Source: an uncultured Aquimarina sp.
GTDB lineage: Bacteria > Bacteroidota > Bacteroidia > Flavobacteriales > Flavobacteriaceae
Assembly: GCA_947489195.1 (NCBI GenBank)
Contig: CANLCT010000009.1
Span: 1 to 64,000 of the forward strand
Length of the DNA stretch: 64,000 nt
Direction of reading: 5' to 3'
Made by a program: the position numbers and the translations under genes. The notes beneath the pieces are model-generated. The model did no database searches. It saw only the letters and a list, made by a program, of their open reading frames with translations, and was not told the DNA's origin. Positions 19,727 to 31,400 of this stretch are shown here, in pieces; the first letter of the stretch is position 1; the number at the start of each line of letters is the position of its first letter.

Positions 19727-19756
19727 AAAAAAGGTGGCCTAATTGCTGCCTTTTTT
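19727..19756 (+). terminator. Terminator of the GH16 gene
   Basis: Arms 19727-19738 and 19745-19756 (aaaaaaggtggc / gctgcctttttt, two wobble pairs) enclose a 6-base loop and end in six Ts. It lies 25 bases after the stop, so the GH16 gene is monocistronic. Confidence 0.85.
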
Positions 19757-19930
19757 ATTTTTGATAATAACCAGTTTTCAGTTAAAAAGATCATTTAATC
19801 TGGTTTTATTCTAGTTTTGTTTAATAGTAAGTAAGATTACATCATTTTTAACTTTTTTTTAACTTAAAATTCATAATTTAGGGAAGTTAGTTAAGTTTAT
19901 AATCACAATAATTTATCCCAATCATAAAAA

Positions 19931-21721
19931 ATGAAATTGATCTTTACTTTTTTTTTAGTTTCCTTTTTTTTACAAAATGTAAAGGCTCAGCTATACGAAG
20001 ACTTTTATGGGGCAGGCCATAATGAAGGGATGATTATATCTAGTTCTGGAAATGCTGAAGATAATTTAGCCGATAATCCTTCAAATACGGTTTCGGGTGT
20101 TACTAATAGGCTTACATTAGAAGAATCTTCTCGATTTTTGGCGCAAGCAACTTTAGGGTATACTTATGAGGATATAGAAGCATTACAAAATAAAACTTAC
20201 AAAGAGTGGATTGAAGAACAAATTGGAGTGCCTTCAGGTTCTTTAGAAGATAATTTAGTTAAAATTGCTCAATATATAGATGCAAATCAAGAAGATGAGC
20301 GTTTATTTAAAAATTCATTAGACTTTTCATTTTATGAACTGACATTTAAACAAAATGATTTGTTAAGGCAGCGAATGGCTTTTGCTTGGAGTCAAATTTT
20401 TGTTGTTGAAAGTTCGCATACATCTTTAAATCAAAATCAAGGTCAGGCTATTTTTTATGATCTTTTGTACAAAGGCGCTTTTGGCAATTTTAGAGATATG
20501 CTATACAATGTAACCATGAGTATGTCAATGGGGAACTACTTGAGTCATTTTTTAAATAGAAAATTCAACCCCAGAAATGGTTCTTTACCCGACGAAAATT
20601 ATGCAAGAGAAATTATGCAGTTATTTACCATTGGTGTAAATGAATTAGAAATAAATGGAAAAGAAAAGGTAGATGAAGCTGGTGACCCAATTCCAACCTA
20701 TGATATTGATGATGTAGCTGAATTAGCAAAGGTTTTTACTGGGCTTTCTTGTTCAAAACAATTATCTGGAGGAGCAAATCCTAATTTTTTTATTAGCTAT
20801 CCTAACAGAGATTGGACAGCACCAATGAAAATGTTTGATAATTTTCATTCGGAAGGTGAAAAAAAGTTTATTGGGAAAACAATACCAGCAGGGCAAACAG
20901 GGATGCAAGATATCAATCAAGCTATAGATTATTTGTTTAATCATGCCAATGTAGGGCCGTTTTTAGCAACTAGATTGATACAACATTTAGTTAAATCTAA
21001 TCCTTCACCTTCATATGTAGGTAGAGTAGCTCGTGTATTTAATAATAATGGAAAAGGTAAAAGAGGAGATTTAGAAGCGGTTACTAAAGCAATTTTACTC
21101 GACCCAGAAGCAAGAGAGTGTAGTTATATTAATAGACCAACAAATGGTAAACTTATTCAACCATTGGAGCGTTTTATTACATTATTGAAAGCATTTAAAA
21201 TGACAACACCATCGGGTAAAATTTATTTAGATGATGGTCGCGAATACCATGGGGTTACCTTGCAAGGCTTTAATAACTCGCCAACAGTTTTTAATTTTTT
21301 TCAATTTGATTATGCCGAAGAAATGACTGTGGCTCCAAATAAGCTTGTTTCTCCAGAATTTCAAATATTAAATACCGTAACGTCAATATCATATATTAAT
21401 AAAATAGAAAACTCTCTAAAGGATAAGCCGTTTGACAACTTTACAGCTGCAGGTACATTTATTGGTCCAGATAATAATGATAAACCCACACTCGATTTAT
21501 CGCAAGAAGTATCTGTTTATAAAAATTCGGGTACTGAAGCTTTATTGGATCGCTTAAATATATTGCTCTGCAGGGGGCAATTGACTAATGAGTTAAAAGA
21601 TATTATTAAGGCGACTATATCAGAAAATGAAGCAAATATTAGTGCGTATTCAGATTTAGACGCTGTTCATGATTGTATTTATTACATTATGATTTCACCA
21701 GATTATATGATTCAATTATAA
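19931..21721 (+). CDS. Secreted DUF1800 protein
   Basis: 596 residues with a signal peptide (MKLIFTFFLVSFFLQNVKAQ) and then a DUF1800 domain. Its typical opening SRFLAQATLGYTYEDIEAL is followed by RQRMAFAWSQIFVV, a central NYAREIMQLFTIGVNE, the FHSEGEKKFIGKTIPAG block, and the late GVTLQGFNNSPTVFNFFQFD. DUF1800 proteins are widespread in Bacteroidetes, Planctomycetes and Proteobacteria and are typically encoded beside a DUF1501 protein; their biochemical role is not established. The stop is four bases before the DUF1501 start, so the two are one transcript. Confidence 0.9.
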   Translation: MKLIFTFFLVSFFLQNVKAQLYEDFYGAGHNEGMIISSSGNAEDNLADNPSNTVSGVTNRLTLEESSRFLAQATLGYTYEDIEALQNKTYKEWIEEQIGVPSGSLEDNLVKIAQYIDANQEDERLFKNSLDFSFYELTFKQNDLLRQRMAFAWSQIFVVESSHTSLNQNQGQAIFYDLLYKGAFGNFRDMLYNVTMSMSMGNYLSHFLNRKFNPRNGSLPDENYAREIMQLFTIGVNELEINGKEKVDEAGDPIPTYDIDDVAELAKVFTGLSCSKQLSGGANPNFFISYPNRDWTAPMKMFDNFHSEGEKKFIGKTIPAGQTGMQDINQAIDYLFNHANVGPFLATRLIQHLVKSNPSPSYVGRVARVFNNNGKGKRGDLEAVTKAILLDPEARECSYINRPTNGKLIQPLERFITLLKAFKMTTPSGKIYLDDGREYHGVTLQGFNNSPTVFNFFQFDYAEEMTVAPNKLVSPEFQILNTVTSISYINKIENSLKDKPFDNFTAAGTFIGPDNNDKPTLDLSQEVSVYKNSGTEALLDRLNILLCRGQLTNELKDIIKATISENEANISAYSDLDAVHDCIYYIMISPDYMIQL

Positions 21722-21725
21722 AACT

Positions 21726-23150
21726 ATGACACATCATAAAAAGTATTCCAGAAGAACTTTTATAGAAAGCCTTGGTTTAGGTTGTGCTCATTTAGGAGCT
21801 ACAACACTATTATCTGGTGTCACAAATATTGGTTTAATAGGGTCGGCGGCGGCGGCAAATAGGTCTTTTGCAAAAACTAGTTTAATGGATTACAAGGCAC
21901 TTGTTTGTATTTATCTAGCAGGTGGTAATGATAGTTTTAATATGTTAGTGCCCACAGATCAAGAACCTTATGATGATTATAAGGCTTCGCGAACAAATAT
22001 AGCTATCCCAAAAGATGATTTATTAGGCGTTAATCCAAAAAACACTAATGGTAAAAAGTTTGGTTTACACCCTAATTTGTCAAATATTCAGCGTCTATTT
22101 GAAAATGGAAATGCAGCGTTTGTAGCTAATTGTGGGGTATTACAAGAGCCAACAGATATTGATAAATTTAATCAAAAAATTAAATTGCCATTTGGTTTGT
22201 TTTCTCATTCGCACCAACAAGATCGTTGGCAAACTTCGTTGCCTAGAGATGCTCAGCAAAATGTAGGTTGGGGTGGTAGACTAGCCGATATATTGCAACA
22301 GAATAATACGAATCAAAGCCTGTCAATGAGTATTTCATTAGATGGATCAAATTTATTTCAAAGAGGAAATAGAGTACAATCATACACTATTAAAAACAGC
22401 GAAAACGGAAGTACATTATTAAATGGATCAAAAAAAGATAATTTTTATGAGCAACTAAAGCGAGCTACACTAGATGATGTGTTAGAGGTAAAGCACCAAA
22501 ATATATTAAAGCAAGCTTATGCCGATGTTATTTCGGGTTCAAAAAGTAATTCTTTCGAATTTGATGCAGCTTTGGCTAGAGGTGCAGATATCAGTACAGA
22601 TTTTCCTAATAGTAAGCTAGGTAAAAACTTAAGAATGGTAGCAAGAACTATAGCTGCCAGAGATATATTAAATGTACGTAATCAAACATTTTTTATTTCT
22701 GTAGGAGGTTTTGATAATCATGCAGATAATTTAGAAGATCATAGTGGAAGAATGAAAACATTGGATGAGGCTTTGGGGGCATTTTACAAAGCTTTGGAAG
22801 AAATAGGTGTAGCTAACAGTGTTACTGCATATACAATGTCTGATTTTGGACGAAAATTAATAACAAATGGCGATGGTACTGATCATGCCTGGGGTGGAAA
22901 TGCTCTAGTTGTTGGTGGAACTGTAGATGGGCAAAAAATATTTGGACAATATCCGGAGTTGTATTTGGGAAGTTCTTTGGATACAGGAGGAGGACGGTTT
23001 ATTCCTACAACATCTGCAGATGAGTATTTTGCTGAATTGGCATTGTGGTTTGGAGCCTCGTCATCTGATTTAGAATATATACTTCCAAATATTGGTAATT
23101 TCTGGGATTATAGGTCCGGAGGCACTCCTTTAGGTTTTTTGTCTTCGTAG
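21726..23150 (+). CDS. DUF1501 protein with Tat-type signal
   Basis: 474 residues. The N-terminus carries a twin-arginine motif (YSRRTFIESLG) followed by a hydrophobic stretch ending near AAAANRSF, so folded export by the Tat system is likely, and a bound cofactor or metal is plausible. The body is DUF1501, related to the alkaline-phosphatase/sulfatase superfamily: ALVCIYLAGGNDSFNMLVP near residue 58, SHSHQQDRWQTS, ISVGGFDNHADN, and the hallmark SDFGRKLITNGDGTDHAWGG. The reaction is unknown. It sits between DUF1800 (4-base gap) and a T9SS protein (54-base gap), all on the plus strand. Confidence 0.9.
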   Translation: MTHHKKYSRRTFIESLGLGCAHLGATTLLSGVTNIGLIGSAAAANRSFAKTSLMDYKALVCIYLAGGNDSFNMLVPTDQEPYDDYKASRTNIAIPKDDLLGVNPKNTNGKKFGLHPNLSNIQRLFENGNAAFVANCGVLQEPTDIDKFNQKIKLPFGLFSHSHQQDRWQTSLPRDAQQNVGWGGRLADILQQNNTNQSLSMSISLDGSNLFQRGNRVQSYTIKNSENGSTLLNGSKKDNFYEQLKRATLDDVLEVKHQNILKQAYADVISGSKSNSFEFDAALARGADISTDFPNSKLGKNLRMVARTIAARDILNVRNQTFFISVGGFDNHADNLEDHSGRMKTLDEALGAFYKALEEIGVANSVTAYTMSDFGRKLITNGDGTDHAWGGNALVVGGTVDGQKIFGQYPELYLGSSLDTGGGRFIPTTSADEYFAELALWFGASSSDLEYILPNIGNFWDYRSGGTPLGFLSS

Positions 23151-23204
23151 ATAAGAGTGTAAGTTGCTTTTTGTAGTTATGCTTAATTAAATAATAACTA
23201 ATTA

Positions 23205-24821
<1,617 letters not shown>

Positions 24822-24843
24822 CACCAATAACTACTAGATATAA

Positions 24844-24879
24844 AAAGTGCCAATAACTAAAAATAGATATTGGCACTTT
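24844..24879. terminator. Terminator between the T9SS gene and tsf
   Basis: A perfect 12-bp stem (24844-24855 with 24868-24879; aaagtgccaata and its complement) encloses a 12-base loop. It lies between two convergent genes and is usable from both sides. Confidence 0.8.
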
Positions 24880-24908
24880 GTTATTAATGGGTGTTAGATG
24901 TAATTAGA

Positions 24909-25877
24909 TTACACTAAAGAAACTCTTTCAAAAGCAGTAACTTCAACATCACCTTTGCTTGCAACAAATTCAGCTACATTTTTAGATTCATCCATAATAA
25001 AGCGTTGATCTAACAAGCACTTTTCGTGATCTAATGTAGTGTTGTCTGAGATAAAGCGCTCTAATTTACCAGGTAAAATACGATCCCAAATTTTTTCAGG
25101 TTTACCTTCAGCTTTTAATTCCTCTTTGATTGTTTCTTCAGCCTTAGCTAAAATTTCATCATTTAATTGAGAACGAGAAATAAATAAAGGAACATTTTTA
25201 AGTGTTTTACCTAAGCGACCTAGTTCAATATTATCTTTTTCTATAGCAGCAATACGAGCTTCAGTTTCAGAAGCTACATACTCAGGATCAAAGTCTTTGT
25301 ACGATAATGTAGTTGCTCCCATTGAAGCTACTTGCATAGAAACACTTTTGGCTAATTCAGCGGCACCATCAATAGCTGTAGATAAACCAACTAAAGCGCC
25401 AATTTTGTTTCCATGGATATATGATCCAACAAAAGGAGCTTCTAAAATTTTGTAGCCACCTATTTCGATTTTTTCGCCAATAACACCAGTTTGCTCAATA
25501 AGTTTTTCTTGAACAGTTAAACCGCCTTCGTATTCAGCAGCTAAAAATTCTTCTTTTGAGTTATAGTTTAAAGCAACATCAGCCATTTTGTTAGCCATTG
25601 TTACGTAAGTGTCATTTTTTGCTACGAAATCAGTTTCACAGTTTAAAGATAATACTACACCTCTTGTTGAGTCAGTATTAATTTTAGAAACAACAGCACC
25701 TTCACTAGAGTCTCTATCAGCTCTTTTTTCAGCGATTTTTTGCCCTTTTTTACGTAAAATGTCAATTGCTTTATCAAAATCACCTTCAGCTTCAACCAAG
25801 GCTTTTTTACAATCCATCATACCTGCTCCGGTAGTTTTTCTTAACTTACCTACATCTGCAGCGCTTATTTTAGACAT
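24909..25877 (-). CDS. tsf: Elongation factor Ts
   Basis: EF-Ts recharges EF-Tu by exchanging GDP for GTP. The N-terminal UBA-like domain (SAADVGKLRKTTGAGMMDCK, residues 4-23), the core signature LNCETDFVAKND, and the C-terminal part are all present. At 322 residues it is longer than the 283-residue E. coli protein; the extra residues lie in the middle and second core subdomain, as in other flavobacteria. It follows rpsB after a 156-base spacer packed with hairpins. pyrH, the usual next gene, is displaced to 17.2 kb. Confidence 0.97.
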   Translation of the reverse strand: MSKISAADVGKLRKTTGAGMMDCKKALVEAEGDFDKAIDILRKKGQKIAEKRADRDSSEGAVVSKINTDSTRGVVLSLNCETDFVAKNDTYVTMANKMADVALNYNSKEEFLAAEYEGGLTVQEKLIEQTGVIGEKIEIGGYKILEAPFVGSYIHGNKIGALVGLSTAIDGAAELAKSVSMQVASMGATTLSYKDFDPEYVASETEARIAAIEKDNIELGRLGKTLKNVPLFISRSQLNDEILAKAEETIKEELKAEGKPEKIWDRILPGKLERFISDNTTLDHEKCLLDQRFIMDESKNVAEFVASKGDVEVTAFERVSLV

Positions 25878-25913
25878 AACTATATGTTTTAAATTATGAG
25901 TTTAAATTTAAAC

Positions 25914-25961
25914 AAATAAGTCGTTTAGTGAATACAAAGAAACCTTCTAAACGACTTATTT
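25914..25961 (-). terminator. Hairpin in the rpsB-tsf spacer (attenuator or terminator)
   Basis: A perfect 15-bp stem (25914-25928 with 25947-25961; aaataagtcgtttag and its complement) encloses an 18-base loop. Read on the minus strand it ends in a broken T-rich stretch. Three more small dyads sit between it and rpsB: 25969-25985, 25987-26004 and 26018-26031. It could reduce read-through from rpsB into tsf. Confidence 0.65.
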
Positions 25962-26033
25962 TAGTATTGTTAACTTTAAGTTAACCTGAAACACTAAGGT
26001 TTCAATTTTATTTAAAACAGTCTTTAGACTGAA

Positions 26034-26822
26034 TTATTCAGCTTTTGCTTCTTCTGTAGCAGGTGCTTCAGGAGCGGCTGGAGCTGGTTTTTCTTCAGCT
26101 TTAGGCTCAACAGCTTTACTTTCTTTAGCTGCTTTACGCTCATTTAAACCTTCAATAATAGCATCACTTACGTAACCCATTACTTTGTCAATTGATTTAG
26201 AAGCATCATCATTTGCTGGAATAATATAATCAACCTGACGTGGGTCAGAGTTGGTATCTACCATAGCAAAAATTGGAATGTTTAATTTTTGAGCTTCTTT
26301 TACCGCAATATGCTCTCTTGTAATATCAACAATAAAAAGCGCACCAGGTAAACGTGTCATATCAACAATTGATCCTAAGTTTTTTTCTAACTTAGCACGT
26401 AAACGGTCTACTTGTAAACGTTCTTTCTTTGAAAGGGTGTTAAAAGTACCATCTTTCTTCATTCTATCAATAGTAGCCATTTTTTTAATCGCTTTACGGA
26501 TAGTAACAAAGTTAGTAAGCATACCACCAGGCCATCTTTCAGTGATGTAAGGTTGATTTGCTCTAGCAGCTTTTTCAGCTACAATCTCTTTTGCTTGCTT
26601 TTTAGTTGCAACAAAAAGGATTTTTCTACCAGAAGCAGCAATCTTTTTCAAAGCTTCAGAAGCTTCGTCAATTTTTGCAGCTGTTTTGTATAAATTTATA
26701 ATGTGAATCCCATTACGCTCCATGTAAATGTATGGCGCCATGTTAGGATCCCATCTTCTAGTCAAGTGTCCAAAATGAACTCCTGCGTCTAGTAATTCTT
26801 TTACTTCAATGTTGTTTGCCAT
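26034..26822 (-). CDS. rpsB: Ribosomal protein uS2
   Basis: Small-subunit protein S2. The 262-residue protein has the family opening VKELLDAGVHFGHLTRRWDP, the central ERWPGGMLTNFVTIRKAIKK, and PGALFIVDITREHIAVKEAQ. The last 30 residues form an Ala/Pro/Glu-rich tail (KAEEKPAPAAPEAPATEEAK), a common low-complexity extension in Bacteroidetes S2. It lies 167 bases after rpsI; that leader contains a 7-bp stem-loop at 26861-26877. Confidence 0.98.
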   Translation of the reverse strand: MANNIEVKELLDAGVHFGHLTRRWDPNMAPYIYMERNGIHIINLYKTAAKIDEASEALKKIAASGRKILFVATKKQAKEIVAEKAARANQPYITERWPGGMLTNFVTIRKAIKKMATIDRMKKDGTFNTLSKKERLQVDRLRAKLEKNLGSIVDMTRLPGALFIVDITREHIAVKEAQKLNIPIFAMVDTNSDPRQVDYIIPANDDASKSIDKVMGYVSDAIIEGLNERKAAKESKAVEPKAEEKPAPAAPEAPATEEAKAE

Positions 26823-26860
26823 TTTTGTAATAGTTTACGTTCCGTTTACTTTAAATTAGC

Positions 26861-26877
26861 AACACTATAGTAGTGTT
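26861..26877 (-). promoter_or_regulatory. Small stem-loop in the rpsB leader
   Basis: aacacta and tagtgtt (26861-26867 with 26871-26877) form a 7-bp stem with a 3-base loop, about 40 bases before the rpsB start. It is a candidate autoregulatory leader structure; no match to a named S2 leader can be claimed. Confidence 0.3.
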
Positions 26878-26989
26878 TAGATGCTAAACCAAATCTTGTT
26901 TTAAATCTTGTAAAAAGAGAAAACAAGTAACGACAACATGTTTTTAAATTTTTTATATTTCCAATTGAAATAGAAAAAACACCAAGTGT

Positions 26990-27376
26990 TTAACGTTTCG
27001 AGAATTGGAATTTTTTACGTGCTTTCTTCTGACCGAATTTCTTACGTTCAACCATACGAGGATCTCTAGTTAGTAAACCTTCTGGTTTAAGCACTAATCT
27101 ATGTTCAGCATCAATTTCGCATAAAGCTCTTGAAATTGCTAAACGGATCGCTTCAGCTTGTCCAGTGATACCACCACCGTATACATTTACTTTTACATCG
27201 TATTTGTCCTCATTTTCTGTTAAAATGAAAGGTTGTTTTACTTTGTATTGTAAAGTTGCAGTTGTTAAGTAGTCACTTAAATCTTTCTTGTTTACAGTTA
27301 CTTTACCTGAACCTTCAGATAAGTATATACGTGCAACAGAGGTCTTTCTACGACCAATTTTGTGAATAACTTCCAT
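26990..27376 (-). CDS. rpsI: Ribosomal protein uS9
   Basis: Small-subunit protein S9, 128 residues. It opens with IGRRKTSVARIYLSEGSGKV, has the central VNVYGGGITGQAEAIRLAIS, and ends in the basic tail KKFGQKKARKKFQFSKR whose terminal Lys-Arg reaches the ribosomal P site. Its ATG overlaps the rplM stop by one base (TAATG), so translation is coupled. Confidence 0.98.
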   Translation of the reverse strand: MEVIHKIGRRKTSVARIYLSEGSGKVTVNKKDLSDYLTTATLQYKVKQPFILTENEDKYDVKVNVYGGGITGQAEAIRLAISRALCEIDAEHRLVLKPEGLLTRDPRMVERKKFGQKKARKKFQFSKR

Positions 27377-27831
27377 TACTTAAATTCGTTTAAGTTAATA
27401 GTTTTAGGCTGTTGCGCTTCGTACTTATGACTTGCACCGTTAACCACTTTTAAATTGCGAAAAAGTTCAGCACCTAATTTATTTTTAGGAAGCATTCCTT
27501 TTACTGCTTTTTCAACAAGGCGCTCAGGTCCTTTACCGAATAATTCTTGTGCCGTTAGGCTTCTTTGTCCACCTGGGTACCCTGTGTGACGGATGTAAGA
27601 TTTCTCACTCCATTTATTACCCGTAAGCTGAATTTTTTCTGCGTTAATAACAATTACGTTATCTCCACAGTCAGCATGCGGTGTAAAACAAGGCTTGTGT
27701 TTTCCTCTTAATAGTTTTGCAACTTTAGAAGAAAGGCGACCTAAAGTTTGTCCTTCAGCGTCTACCAATAACCACTCTTTGTTAGCAGTTGCTTTGTTGG
27801 CAGATACTGTTTTGTAACTTAATGTGTCCAC
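27376..27831 (-). CDS. rplM: Ribosomal protein uL13
   Basis: Large-subunit protein L13, 151 residues, with [20 protein letters not shown], the [20 protein letters not shown] core, and [18 protein letters not shown]. It is the first gene of the rplM-rpsI-rpsB-tsf cluster and carries a well-formed flavobacterial promoter about 57 bases upstream (27888-27918). Confidence 0.98.
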   Translation of the reverse strand: MDTLSYKTVSANKATANKEWLLVDAEGQTLGRLSSKVAKLLRGKHKPCFTPHADCGDNVIVINAEKIQLTGNKWSEKSYIRHTGYPGGQRSLTAQELFGKGPERLVEKAVKGMLPKNKLGAELFRNLKVVNGASHKYEAQQPKTINLNEFK

Positions 27832-28466
27832 ACTAATTAATTTTACTGATTATTAAACATTCCATTTCCCTGCATAAAACAGGGGTGCAAATGTATAACT
27901 ATATTTTAAGATAGCAAAGCTTGTTTTGTTTTTTAGTAACTTATAGTTGCAAGTTGTCTGTTTTTATACTATATATTCTAAAAGTAATTATTTTGTAAAG
28001 CTTATTTTTTGTGAATACTAAAAAAGGGTGTTGAGTTGTTTTGTGAAAAAAAATATGTTATGATGGTTTTTTTTGTATTAGTGCTGATAATGTGCACTTT
28101 TTTATAACTAAAAGGTGTAAGATAACTGTTAAAATTACCTCTTTTTAGAGTTTGTTTTTTGTCTGTTGATCATAGTATATGTTGATTTTATAGATAATTT
28201 TTAAGGTTAATTCCTACAAATGTAAAAAAAGAAATATATCATTTTTTTAAGAAAGTTTTATCTTACAATTTGTAAAAAATGTAATAGTCATTATATCAAT
28301 GGTTAAGCCTTTTTTTGTAAGAAATTTTTGTCTTGTTTATTTTGTTTTCTTGTATTTAAAAAACGTTTATATGTGTATCATATCGAAAACAAGATTTGCA
28401 AATATATTACTTTGAAAATATTAGCGTTATTTCAGTTGTTAAACTATATGCTAATTATATCCTATT
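27832..28466. other. Intergenic region between rplM and the adhesin gene (635 bp)
   Basis: The first 90 bases hold the rplM leader and promoter. The rest is AT-rich with long T-runs and no convincing gene; a 61-codon frame at 28328-28513 overlaps the start of the adhesin gene in another frame and is not supported. No perfect TAnnTTTG element was seen for the plus-strand gene; ttactttg near 28408 is one base short. Confidence 0.45.
27888..27918 (-). promoter_or_regulatory. Promoter of rplM-rpsI
   Basis: On the minus strand, TTTG (27915-27918) is followed by exactly 19 bases and TACATTTG (27888-27895). This matches the Bacteroidetes -33/-7 consensus. Immediately downstream CCCTG and CAGGG (27868-27884) form a 5-bp leader stem with a 7-base loop. 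Confidence 0.8.
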
Positions 28467-31400
28467 ATGCAAAAATTACTATTTTTTGTAGCTGTTTTCT
28501 TTGGAGTTGTTAATGCTTTTGGACAACAACCAACATCTATCGCTATTGATGTTGAACTTGGTTCTAATCCATCATGTGAGGGATCTTTGGTTCAATTAAA
28601 AGCTGTTCCAAGTGAACTAAATTCTGCATATCAATATGATTGGTGGGAGATACCTCAAGAAGGACCTGAGAATGGGAGAAGAAACAATGTGAAAAGAGTT
28701 TTGCCCGATGGGTCAACACAAGATGTGAGAGGGGTTGAAGGTCCAAATGGTGAAAATACATTTATTAGGATAAATCCAAGATTTACAACATTATATGGGG
28801 TTCGTATTGGTGGGACTACAAAGGAAATTACAATCACTGTTGATAAGTCGCCTAACCCAGGTTTAGATTCATCTATTTTTTTATGTGGAAAAACAAGTGA
28901 TATTGATTTATTTGCAGAATTGGATGGTGCCCCAGAAACAGGTGGTACATGGAGCCCTGGTAATGGTGTTTATGATATTACAAATACTAACGGAGGAGTA
29001 TTTACTTATACTGTAGACAAAGGAGGAGCTTGTCCAATTCAGTCGGCAACTGTAACTGTAAGACCCTGTGGAATTAATGATGGTGATAATGATGGAATTT
29101 TAAATGATGTAGATACAGATGATGATAATGATGGTATTCCTGATACTGTAGAAGACGGTTTTTGTACACCAGCAAGCTTAACACCAACTTTTATATTGGA
29201 AGAAGATTTTGGTTTTGGAGGACCAACTCGAAGTAAATTTGTTGATGGAACAGGTTTAATTTATAATCCAGGTATACCTCAGGATATTAATGGGAATGAT
29301 GGTGAATACAACATCGCAACGTCAAGTTATTATTTAACATTGAATCAAGGTCCAGCAGTATTTATAAGAACTGACTTAGAAATGGATACAGATGCGGATG
29401 GAGATGTAAATGGACGTTTTATGGCGATAAATATGAAGACATCAAGTTTTGATAATAAACCGATATTTCAAGTTAAAGACTTACCAGTTATACCAGGAGT
29501 TGAATATGATTTTAGTATGGCAGTGGTGAGTTTAAGTAATAATACTGCAGAAGTTGAGCCTCATTTACAGATTGAAGTTATTGATCAAAGTAATCCAACT
29601 GTGCCAATTTTTTCTCAGGATTCTGGAGAGATTCCGAACGGAAATGACAAATGGAATAATTACGGGACTAAGTTTACACCAGCAGTAGGAACAACGCTTG
29701 TTACAATTCAAGTTGTAAATCTTCAAACTGCAGGAGGTAATGGAAATGATGTAGGAATTGACAATATCTTTTTGTCAAGATTACAATGTGATTTCGACCG
29801 TGACGGAATTCCAAACTCTGAAGATTTAGACAGTGACAATGATGGTATTTATGACATTGTTGAAAATAATGAAGGAGCAAAGGATGCCGATGGTGATGGA
29901 CGCGTAGATAATCAAGCAGATTCTGGTAGCATTACAGCTATTGTAAATAGTGATAGCGATGCTAATCCAGATTACTTAGACGTTGATTCCGATAATGATG
30001 GTATTATAGATCATGTAGAAGCCATGGAAACGGCTAGCTATATTGGACCTAGTGGGGCTGATGGGAATTTTAATGGAGTAGATGATAGTTATGATACCAA
30101 TGGAACACCTATAGTACTGGCTGATACAGATGCAGATGGAACACCAGATTACTTGGATGATAACTCAGACGATGATTGTTTAGATGATACGGTAGAAGCC
30201 TATGATTTAGATGAAGATGGCGTATCTGATATATTAAACGCGGCATTTAATGATACCGATAATGATGGTTTGGATGATGATTATGATACTGAGGTTTTAG
30301 GAAGGCTTACTAGTGATACTAATGGAACAAACGGAGGACAAGAACCAAGTGTTTTTCCAGATGTACACAACCCTGGTGGGGATCGAGATTGGAGAGATGA
30401 GTTTATTGCTACACCTATAGTACTTACAGATGTAGCAGATGTATGTCAAGGAGCTACAACAGTATTTAATTTATTTGATGAATTAAATACTATGCTAGCA
30501 GCATTAACACCACCAATTTCTAGTTTACCAACTACTGGTACGTGGACAGTTCCAGTAGGAGGAAATGCTGTAACAGGAGGGCATTTAGGAACATTAGATG
30601 TGTCAACAGTAATGTCTCCAGCATTATCTTACATATACACGCTACCTAGAATAGGAACATGCCCGGAAAGAACATTTACTATGCCAGTTGAAGTAACACC
30701 AGTTCCTTTTGCAGGTGAAGATGCTACTGATTCGGTATGTACATCAGATCCTGCCTTTGATTTGTTTAGTCTTTTAGGAGATAGAATGGATGGAACTATG
30801 CCAAGTCCAGGAGGTGAATGGACAGTTGGGACTACAGGGGTAGTTTTTGGAACGGATGATAAAGGAAGTTTTAATCCATTAACAGATACTTTTGGTGTGT
30901 ATACGTATACCGTAACAGGTGGTTCAGGTTGTGGTACAGATGAAGCTACTGTGACCATATCAATAGGTGGAGCTAATCCAGGTACACCTCCTGCAAGTCC
31001 ACAACAATATTGTAGAGATGATGCAACAACAGTTGATTTATTTACATTGCTTACAGGAACGCCACAAGCAAGTGGTACGTGGACCTTGCCAGATGGAACT
31101 GTATTTAATGGAATGTTAACGCCAAATGATGCTAGTTTTGTTTCAGGTGATTATACATATGAAGTAGTGGCTTCGGGGTGTCCTGGAGCAACTTCTATAA
31201 TTGAAGTGGTAATTACCGATGTGCCTATGTTGCAAGTACAAAACAGTGATAAGGTATGTAATGGAGTAGGGGTATCAGCAACAAGTTATGATATTACCTA
31301 TACATTAACAGGTACAGGTACGGTAACTAGTGACTTTGGTACTGTGGATGAAACTACATCTATGGTTACTGGAATTCCAAAAGATCAAGATATTGTATTA

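Noticed and set aside
28328..28513. 61-codon frame before the adhesin gene
   Set aside because: Overlaps the adhesin signal peptide in another frame; Tyr/Ile/Cys-rich and without features.
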